Shown here piece after piece: positions 1-5,715 of a DNA stretch of 11,546 bases (position 1 is the stretch's first letter; every line of letters begins with the position of its first letter). This stretch comes from JARROD01 sp037384225. GTDB lineage: Bacteria; Pseudomonadota; Gammaproteobacteria; Pseudomonadales; Cellvibrionaceae. Below the pieces are notes generated by a model that saw nothing but the letters and a program-made list of their open reading frames with translations, was not told where the DNA came from and searched no databases. A program made the position numbers and the translations under genes. Where the stretch lies: the NCBI GenBank assembly GCA_037384225.1, contig JARROD010000117.1, positions 1 to 11,546 on the forward strand, in the 5' to 3' direction.

Positions 1-1189
1 CCAGTTCGCGGTCAAGGGCGATGCGTTCGCCGGAGCCGAAAGGCACGCAGGTGTAAGTGAGCGCCTGGCCGGGTACGGCGGCGATAGCGCGCAGCTCACT
101 GTCACTGAAAGGCGATTCATCGGTGCGGTCACTGCGGAAATTGCCGGCATCGGCGTCAAATAACCAGCCTCGCGGGGCGCCTTCAATGACACCCTTGACA
201 ACGAGTTCACATTCCTTGGCGCCGGCGCCGAGAATCTGCGACGGGTAATCGGCCTCGGCGCGCTCGATCAACAGGTCGATGCGATTATTAACATCGGCGC
301 TACCCTCCCCTTCGAGGGTAACCTGCTGGCCGGTGATCGGCGCCAGGTCGTTATCGAACGCGAGCATAAAGGCTTCGATATCCTGGCGTTGCGGGTCGCC
401 GCCAAAGAACCCCACGGTACCGAAGAAATCTTCGTTGAATACCTCTCCGTTCATAAAGCGCTCAATGGTATCGATGCCGCCGTCGTGGAACATACCGAAA
501 CCGCGAATCTGTTCGCCCTTGAACTCATTGTCGAATGTGTTGACATCAGCGGCTGGAGGGTTACCGAACATGCCGACCTTGGTATAGGTATTGCGGATTT
601 GGGTAACTTTCATGGTCTGGTTGAGCTCGTCAAAGGCAGGGCTGCCGTCGGTGCCGAAAAAGCCCCGGGCCGGATCCAGGGTGTGGCAGCCTTCACAAGT
701 AAAACCCAGACCGGGAATCAGGGGCACCCCGTCTGAGCGATGCTCACCTACAACGGGAAAGCCTTCGCTGTTACAGATAACCAGACCCTTGTCGTCGCAG
801 CCCATAAAGTACTCTTTACCGCGCGCCTCGGCCCGGTTGAGGCTATTGTCGAGCGCGCGTACCGGGTTGGGCGGTAAGGTAACCTGCAGAGCGAAGTCGG
901 TAAATTTCTGCATGTCACTTTCTGAAAGGATTTCCTCTCTTCCCAACAAACCGGTAAAAGTTACAATGAAATTGTTAAAATTCAACTCGCTGTCAAACGG
1001 TGCATCCTCACTTAAATCATCGCCGAAAAACCCGGTCGCCCTGTCACCGCGCCATTCCATGGCGCCCGCGTTGACCAGTCCACGCAGTGCCTGGGTTGTC
1101 ATGGGCCCCTTCATGGGATGGAAGTCATCCACCTCCCCGGTGCCGTTGAGGTTATCGACGACAAAACTGCCACCTACCAGCAAAATATC
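1..1189 (-). pseudogene. C-terminal part of split dihaem cytochrome c peroxidase-like protein (frameshifted, runs off window)
   Basis: Reading the minus strand from 1189 to the window edge in a frame different from the upstream half gives an uninterrupted protein starting DILLVGGSFVVDNLNG. It contains FHPMKGPMTTQALRG, the haem c motif CEGCH in GLGFTCEGCHTLDPARGFFG (around 670-710), then IRNTYTKVGMFGN and RGFGMFHDGGIDTIERFM, and ends at the edge in a CVPFGSGERIALDREL segment. This is the pattern of the second haem domain of bacterial dihaem peroxidase/MauG-like proteins fused behind a beta propeller. The half lacks its own start and ribosome site, so it is the detached 3' part of the gene that begins at 2822. 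Such proteins are exported, with haem attached in the periplasm. The true stop lies outside the window. A sequencing indel could mimic the frameshift but would not explain the missing first haem motif. Confidence 0.8.
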
Positions 1190-2822
1190 GAGTGGAGGAG
1201 CTCAACTGGGCATCGTATAGAAAGGGCCGGCCTTCGACCACACTCCGAGGTTCCGGGTTGAACATGGCGATGTGTTCAATTTCCTGGCGGCTTTCCATAT
1301 CGACGATCGAGATGGAATTATCGAAGCGCGTCAACACATAAAGTCGATTGCGGGTTTCGTCCAGTGCCAGGCCGCTGGGGCCGCCGCCCGAGACGTCGAT
1401 ATAATTGGCGCTGGTCTGCTCGGGATCGAAGCTGTCATTTTCAATCTCCGCGGTATCGAAAATACCGATTTTACTGGATCCGTAGGCGGCCACCGCCAAC
1501 AGCGCCCCATCATTGGAAACCACCATTTCCAGCGGCATCGCCAGACTGTGTTCTTTGGTGCCGGGGGGCGCGGGCGTGATATCGTAATTGATATGCTTGT
1601 TCAAATGCCGCGGCAATACCTGACCGTCTTTAATCACCGTAATCCGTGCTTCGGCCAGATGCCCCTGCACCGTGCTGCCGCCAAAATTGCCCGCGCCGAC
1701 AAATAATTCAAAATTGTTGGCTTCGAAGTTGGACACGTAAAGCGCACCGCTCTGCGGATTCGCCACCATGTTGAACAGGGTGGTGCCCACATGTTGAAAA
1801 GATTCCACCTCATTGAGGCTGGTGGCATCTATGGCGAAAACATCCCTGTCCGGCAACGTGAATTTAACCACATCGGTCCAGTCGCGCCCTTCCGGATCGA
1901 TAAACTGATTGGTCTGCGGGTCCTGTTTGACAATAATACCGGTGCGCGGCGCGCGATCACCGTTGGCATTGGTTTTCGGGCCGGCGATATCGCCGGGCAC
2001 GAGTTGACCTTTGACATCGCAGGGCGCTTCCTCGTGATCGCACACCGTGCCTTCGCTGACACCAGCGGTCTGGTTGCCGGAAAACAAAATTGCCGCAAAT
2101 ACCGTATTGCCGTCCGGGCTCACTGCCAGCGCCCGCGGCGTATCGCCGAACAACTCGACAATTTTCAATGGCGTGCCGCCAACGCCGGCGCCCGGATTAG
2201 CGCCGTCGAAAACCCAGACATCGGCGCGCGGTGTGCTCGGCGTGGTCAGCAGCGGATCGCCGGCGCCGGGCACACCGGCGATTGAGGGATCGGTGCGCTG
2301 CTGGCCGCGGCGGGCGGTGGTGATAAAGGCGCGGTCGTTGGCGGAAAAGACAATATCTCTGGGTTCGTCGCCCACCAGCAACGTGCGCTTCACTTGCGGT
2401 ATGGCAGTGCTGACATCGACAATACTGACACTATCGGATAAGTGATTAACCACCCACACTTCGCCGTCGTTGCGCACGGCAACAGCAACCGGTTCCAGAC
2501 CCACCGGCACCGAAGCCGCCAGACTGAGGCCCTCATTGGCAACATTGAAAATTTCCAGCCGGTTGTCCGGCGTATTGGTGACAAACAGTTTGCTGCCGTC
2601 GCTCGACAGCGCCAGCGGTCGCACCTGGCCGCTTTCGAAGGTAATAAAGGAGCCCGCGGCCAACGGCGAACAGATAGTGATGTAAAGACCCAATGCGCGC
2701 AGTATTCTTCTTGATATAATTTTGTGTATTTTAAATTTATGTATTTTTATTATAGGTTTTTTGCTGATTAATTCGGTTTTAAGTAATGCTGTTCGTTCTG
2801 TCTGCAAGCATGCAATCGGCAT
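1152..2822 (-). CDS. N-terminal seven-repeat beta-propeller half of a split cytochrome c peroxidase-like protein
   Basis: The 556-residue reading frame begins at an ATG preceded by AGGAGA (2830-2835) at seven bases, which supports this start. Residues 1-37 are basic and encoded by unusually AT-rich DNA (KPIIKIHKFKIHKI). A hydrophobic stretch at about 45-57 (LGLYITICSPLAAG) looks like a signal segment. From about 65 to 530 there are seven YVTN/YncE-type repeats, for example RPLALSSDGSKLFVTN, PVAVAVRNDGEVWVVN, PRALAVSPDGNTVFAA and PSGLALDETRNRLYVLTRFD, consistent with a seven-bladed propeller. Residues 531-543, GRPFLYDAQLSSS, are the lead-in that in dihaem peroxidases precedes a CxxCH. Instead the frame breaks and runs 13 unrelated residues to a stop. 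No CxxCH occurs in this half. In related multidomain proteins propeller and haem domains act together in the periplasm; the substrate is unknown. The product is probably non-functional as a peroxidase. Confidence 0.85.
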   Translation of the reverse strand: MPIACLQTERTALLKTELISKKPIIKIHKFKIHKIISRRILRALGLYITICSPLAAGSFITFESGQVRPLALSSDGSKLFVTNTPDNRLEIFNVANEGLSLAASVPVGLEPVAVAVRNDGEVWVVNHLSDSVSIVDVSTAIPQVKRTLLVGDEPRDIVFSANDRAFITTARRGQQRTDPSIAGVPGAGDPLLTTPSTPRADVWVFDGANPGAGVGGTPLKIVELFGDTPRALAVSPDGNTVFAAILFSGNQTAGVSEGTVCDHEEAPCDVKGQLVPGDIAGPKTNANGDRAPRTGIIVKQDPQTNQFIDPEGRDWTDVVKFTLPDRDVFAIDATSLNEVESFQHVGTTLFNMVANPQSGALYVSNFEANNFELFVGAGNFGGSTVQGHLAEARITVIKDGQVLPRHLNKHINYDITPAPPGTKEHSLAMPLEMVVSNDGALLAVAAYGSSKIGIFDTAEIENDSFDPEQTSANYIDVSGGGPSGLALDETRNRLYVLTRFDNSISIVDMESRQEIEHIAMFNPEPRSVVEGRPFLYDAQLSSSTRYFAGRWQFCRR

Positions 2823-2829
2823 CAGAAAA

Positions 2830-2835
2830 TCTCCT
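2830..2835 (-). promoter_or_regulatory. Ribosome binding site of the propeller/cytochrome gene
   Basis: On the minus strand AGGAGA lies seven bases before the ATG at 2822. It decides that the AT-rich basic leader is inside the translated product rather than upstream of it. It falls within the first bases of the direct repeat, and the second copy reads AGGGGA at the equivalent place. Confidence 0.6.
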
Positions 2836-2990
2836 ACTGTTAATTACGCAGCCCTGAATGGGGATAAAGAATATGTTCACTAGCAATATATTCTCTATAT
2901 CCATTATCGGTAGTAGCTACACTCTCGCATAGATTCATTCTGTTAGTAAGGATGGAAATCACTGTTACATGCGCGACAAGCGATCAAAAT

Positions 2991-3018
2991 TTGACACTGA
3001 TTCAATCAGGCAAATAAT
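2991..3018 (+). promoter_or_regulatory. Sigma-70-like promoter with internal palindrome, copy A
   Basis: TTGACA (2991-2996), 16-base spacer, AATAAT (3013-3018). The -35 is a perfect match to consensus and the -10 matches five of six. Between them sits CTGATTCAATCAG (2997-3009), a perfect 6-base inverted repeat around one base, in the place where a repressor would block polymerase. It points away from the propeller gene. The call rests on sequence only. Confidence 0.45.
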
Positions 3019-3146
3019 GCCTCCCAACGCTGCGGTAAAACCAGATTTTGACAGCAGATTTTTACAACAATCGATCCGCAGCAGTGCAACTTTTTTCGCT
3101 CACAGTAAACTAGTTTGAAATTCCTGCTTCAGACGAGAAAAACTTT

Positions 3147-3434
3147 AAATCCCCTATTGTTGATTACGGAGCCCTGAATGGGGATAAAGAATATGTTCAC
3201 TAGCAATATACCAATTATCGGTAGTAGCTACACTCTCGCATAGATTCATTCAATTAGTAAGGAAGGAAATTACTGTTACATGTGCGACAAGTGAGCAAAA
3301 ATTGACACTGATTCAATCAGGCAAATAATGCTTCTCAACGATGCGGTAAAACCAGATTTTGACAACAGGTTTTTACAACAATCGATCCGCAGCAACGAAA
3401 TTTTTTCTACTCACCGCCCGTAAACTAATTAAAT
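3147..3434. repeat. Copy B of the ~290-bp diverged direct repeat
   Basis: This is the second copy, separated from copy A by about 25 bases. It is nine bases shorter in the middle and a few bases longer near its right end. It lies just before the ilvE remnant, so its plus-strand promoter would read into that remnant. It may once have been the upstream region of that gene or of a lost paralogue of the propeller gene. Confidence 0.85.
3302..3329 (+). promoter_or_regulatory. Sigma-70-like promoter with internal palindrome, copy B
   Basis: The same TTGACA, 16-base spacer and AATAAT are kept exactly, with the same CTGATTCAATCAG palindrome (3308-3320), although surrounding bases have diverged between the copies. 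It would drive transcription rightward into the ilvE remnant. Confidence 0.45.
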
Positions 3435-3499
3435 GTATTCTGGTCCGCGATTCACTACAGTTGAATCGCTTGTATGTCCTAAGGAACTGGAACGGGCAC

Positions 3500-3892
3500 G
3501 GAATAAATCCAGCCCGCGTCTCGGCAAATGAACGCGAACACCTTCTTCAAAATCCAGTATTTGGAAAAGTTTTCACCAATCACATTGCGACGATCCGCTA
3601 CACGCCGGAGCGCGGTTGGTATGAGGCGAAGATCGGGCCTCATGCAGCTCTACCCTATCGTTGCATAAATTTTCGGCCCAGGACCGCTTCGCTCCTTCTA
3701 TAGCAGCATTTTCAGGGCCGTGCTCAATTTTGGTATTCCACTACGCACAGGAAATATTCGAGGCCATTAAGGCTTATCGCCTTCACGAAGGCGGCGCGGC
3801 GTTGTTCCCTCCCGACGCCAACGCGCGCCGTTTCCGCCATTCCGCGCGTCGGCTTGCGATGGTGGAGCTGCCGGAAGTAATGTTCCTGGAAG
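3500..3892 (+). pseudogene. ilvE: Remnant of branched-chain amino acid aminotransferase, interrupted by an IS end
   Basis: Two pieces in different frames match the N-terminal region of IlvE (class IV PLP aminotransferase, last step of Val/Leu/Ile synthesis). The first, about 3500-3652, reads VSANEREHLLQNPVFGKVF, then TNHIATIRYTPERGWYEAKI and GPHAAL. The second, about 3733-3892, reads VFHYAQEIFEAIKAYRLHEG, then GAALFPPDANARRFRHSARR and LAMVELPEVMFLEAV. Between them lies an insertion-sequence end that replaces the few residues expected before VFHYAQE and shifts the frame. Everything after FLEAV, about three quarters of the enzyme including the PLP lysine, is gone: the sequence runs straight into a small inverted-repeat element and the 3' end of putP. 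No confident start codon is seen. It cannot encode an active enzyme. Confidence 0.8.
3653..3731 (+). mobile_element. IS/MITE end fragment (family CCCTATCGTTGCATAAAT), copy 1, inside ilvE
   Basis: Bases 3653-3711 are identical to 10514-10572 (59 of 59). After that, copy 1 continues ATTTTCAGGG as copy 3 does (11491-11500), rather than into the closing inverted repeat of copy 2. It therefore looks like the left end of a larger element whose remainder has been lost. It sits exactly between the two ilvE pieces. The right boundary is estimated from weak further similarity to copy 3. Confidence 0.75.
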
Positions 3893-3894
3893 CC

Positions 3895-3952
3895 GTGTGC
3901 TGTCGCTGTATCTTAGTGACCCCTTTGTATACTGCTGTCGTCGACAGCACAC
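3895..3952. repeat. 58-bp element with perfect 11-bp terminal inverted repeats
   Basis: GTGTGCTGTCG (3895-3905) is the exact reverse complement of CGACAGCACAC (3942-3952). A nested hairpin TGCTGTCG/T/CGACAGCA lies at 3933-3949. The element forms the join between the truncated ilvE remnant and the 3' end of putP, and its minus strand supplies the last codons and stop of putP. No target duplication is evident. It could be a short non-autonomous element, an IS excision scar or a terminator-like hairpin. Confidence 0.55.
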
Positions 3953-5364
3953 TGTGAAAGTTGATCGGTGCCCCAAAGGCTGGCGGCAACACCGGCGGCT
4001 GTGCTCAACAAAATACCGGGAACGATTTCGTACAGATCGAATATACCGCCGGAAAGATTTTTCCAGATTACCACTGTGACGGCGCCGGTAATCATGCCCG
4101 CCATTACACCGCGGGCCGTTAATGGTTTCCAATACAATGAGAGCAGTAACACCGGCCCAAAGGCGGCGCCGAAACCGGCCCAGGCATAGCTGACCAGTGC
4201 CAGCACAGAGCTGTCCGGTCGCAGCGCCAAAAACCAGGCGCACACGGCCACCATAATGACGGCGAAACGCCCGACCCATATCAGTTGTCGCGGAGTGGCA
4301 TTTGTCTTCAAGATTCGATACATATCATTCGACAGCGCCGATGACGCCACCAGCAACTGTGAATCCGCCGTACTCATGATAGCCGCCAGGATGGCGGCGA
4401 GCAGTACTCCGGCGACGGCGGGATGCGTCAACAAGTAGATCAACTCGATAAACACTTTCTCATGATCACCGTCGGACTGCTCAATCAGGGAAATACTCGA
4501 CCAACCAATAAACAGGGACCCGGCCAGCGATAGAAAAGTCCAGGTTACGGCTATTTTTTTCGCACCCGGCACCTTGTCGGTCGATTCGATCGCTTTAAAA
4601 CGGGACAAGATGTGTGGCTGACCGAAATATCCCAGTCCCCAGCCCATTAGAGACAGTATGGAGATCACGCCGATCGGCGTGCCGGCGGCATCGGTAAAAG
4701 GGTTCAACAAGGCCGGGTTGAGACTCTCGACAGTGGTGAGCATTTCCCCGAAGCCCGCCTCTTGCTGGGCAATCACAGGGAGTGCAATAAGCGCTCCCAG
4801 CATCAACAGCGCCTGGATGACGTCGGTCCAGGTTACCGCAAGAAAACCACCGAACAAAGTATAGGCGACCACCGATACCAGGCCGAGTGTTACCGCCACT
4901 TCGTAATCCACATCGAGCACGCTTTCAAACAACTTTCCGCCCGCCACCAAACCGGAGCTGGTATAAAAGAGAAAGAACAGGAGAATTAACGCGGCCGAGG
5001 AAAAACGCAGCCCGGCGCCCATTTTCGGATAGCGGTTGGCGAAATAGTCCGGCAATGTCAGCGCATTGTAGCGCTCGGAAGCCTGTCGCAAAGGAGCGGC
5101 CATAAACCGCCAGTTGGCCCAGGTTCCCAGGAACAGTCCCAAACCCATCCACACAGCTTCGAGACCGGCGATATAGGCAAACCCCGGCAGGCCGAGGAGC
5201 AGCCAACCACTCATATCGGAAGCGCCGGCCGACAAGGCTGCGGGCAAGGGGCCCAGACTGCGACCACCCAAGATGAAGTCGTCCAGGTTTTTGGTGCTGC
5301 TCCAAGCCCAGTAGCCGATTGCCAGCATAAGCACAAAATAACAGGAAAAAATGGCAATTATCAT
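3913..5364 (-). CDS. putP: Sodium/proline symporter, altered C-terminus
   Basis: An inner-membrane sodium:proline symporter of the SSS family, 483 residues with about 13 hydrophobic segments. Family signatures are present in order: STKNLDDFILGGRSLGP, SAGASDMSGWLLLGLPG (containing the sodium-site Asp), NALTLPDYFANR, SLMGWGLGYFGQPHILSRF, AAIMSTADSQLL (the TM8 Ser/Thr region) and LVSYAWAGFGAAFGP. The ATG at 5364 is preferred; an in-frame GTG at 5376 is possible and aligns about as well with E. coli PutP, and neither has a strong ribosome site. After ASLWGTDQLSQ the normal hydrophilic tail is lost and replaced by CAVDDSSIQRGH, encoded by the 58-bp inverted-repeat element. The transport core is complete, so activity is likely. 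It lies downstream of the TonB receptor on the same strand, 351 bases apart, with a hairpin and a 13-bp repeat array between them. Confidence 0.93.
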   Translation of the reverse strand: MIIAIFSCYFVLMLAIGYWAWSSTKNLDDFILGGRSLGPLPAALSAGASDMSGWLLLGLPGFAYIAGLEAVWMGLGLFLGTWANWRFMAAPLRQASERYNALTLPDYFANRYPKMGAGLRFSSAALILLFFLFYTSSGLVAGGKLFESVLDVDYEVAVTLGLVSVVAYTLFGGFLAVTWTDVIQALLMLGALIALPVIAQQEAGFGEMLTTVESLNPALLNPFTDAAGTPIGVISILSLMGWGLGYFGQPHILSRFKAIESTDKVPGAKKIAVTWTFLSLAGSLFIGWSSISLIEQSDGDHEKVFIELIYLLTHPAVAGVLLAAILAAIMSTADSQLLVASSALSNDMYRILKTNATPRQLIWVGRFAVIMVAVCAWFLALRPDSSVLALVSYAWAGFGAAFGPVLLLSLYWKPLTARGVMAGMITGAVTVVIWKNLSGGIFDLYEIVPGILLSTAAGVAASLWGTDQLSQCAVDDSSIQRGH

Positions 5365-5407
5365 TGTCGGTATCACTCTAAAAAGATCGGGTTATCTGCG
5401 ACCGCCG

Positions 5408-5520
5408 CTACAGCAGTTAACTATAATTGCTAACTACAATTGCTAACTACATTTATTAACTACAGCTATTAACTACAGCTATTAACTACAGTTATTAACT
5501 ACAGTTATTAACTACAGCGT
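5408..5520. repeat. 13-bp tandem repeat array upstream of putP
   Basis: Eight consecutive 13-base units follow the pattern CTACAGYTATTAA, plus a partial ninth. Units 5-6 are CTACAGCTATTAA and units 7-8 are CTACAGTTATTAA, identical in pairs. Units 1-4 have diverged (CTACAGCAGTTAA, CTATAATTGCTAA, CTACAATTGCTAA, CTACATTTATTAA). The array ends about 45 bases before the putP ATG, in the promoter/leader position. The pairwise identity at one end suggests slippage expansion. The unit length is not a multiple of a helical turn, and no protein frame is involved. The rest of the 5365-5715 gap holds the receptor hairpin and no gene. Confidence 0.9.
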
Positions 5521-5677
5521 TTATGCAGCCATTGTCCCGCAGTCGACCGCATCGAAACCGAGCCTGAAAAATCGAAGCGGGCAAAATCCTGATGGACTGT
5601 ATTCTAATTTCAGGGAGAAAAATCCCCTCGAATTTCTGACTTAGATTGGAGTTTCATGTCGCCGATATAAGTTGTAA

Positions 5678-5704
5678 CGGGAAAGTGCTTGTGGCACTTT
5701 CCCG
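5678..5704 (-). terminator. Hairpin after the TonB receptor stop codon
   Basis: CGGGAAAGTGC (5678-5688) pairs perfectly with GCACTTTCCCG (5694-5704) around a five-base loop, starting 11 bases after the receptor stop. On the minus strand it is followed only by a weakly T-rich stretch (TTACAACTTATAT), so intrinsic termination is likely but may be leaky. Confidence 0.65.
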
Positions 5705-5715
5705 AACAGCGATGT

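Larger units (their letters stand above)
2827..3121. repeat. Copy A of a ~290-bp diverged direct repeat
   Basis: The non-coding block directly upstream of the propeller gene is repeated 311-320 bases further on. Shared landmarks in the same order include AGCCCTGAATGGGGATAAAG, TTCACTAGCAATATA, GGTAGTAGCTACACTCTCGC, TTGACACTGATTCAATCAGG, GGTAAAACCAGATTTTGACA and ACAACAATCGATCCGCAGCA. Scattered substitutions and a 9-base indel (near 2888-2900) show the duplication is not recent. No protein is apparent in the block on either strand. Confidence 0.85.

Noticed and set aside
5408..5520. CRISPR array
   Set aside because: The 13-base units abut directly with no spacers and no cas genes are present; it is a simple tandem repeat.
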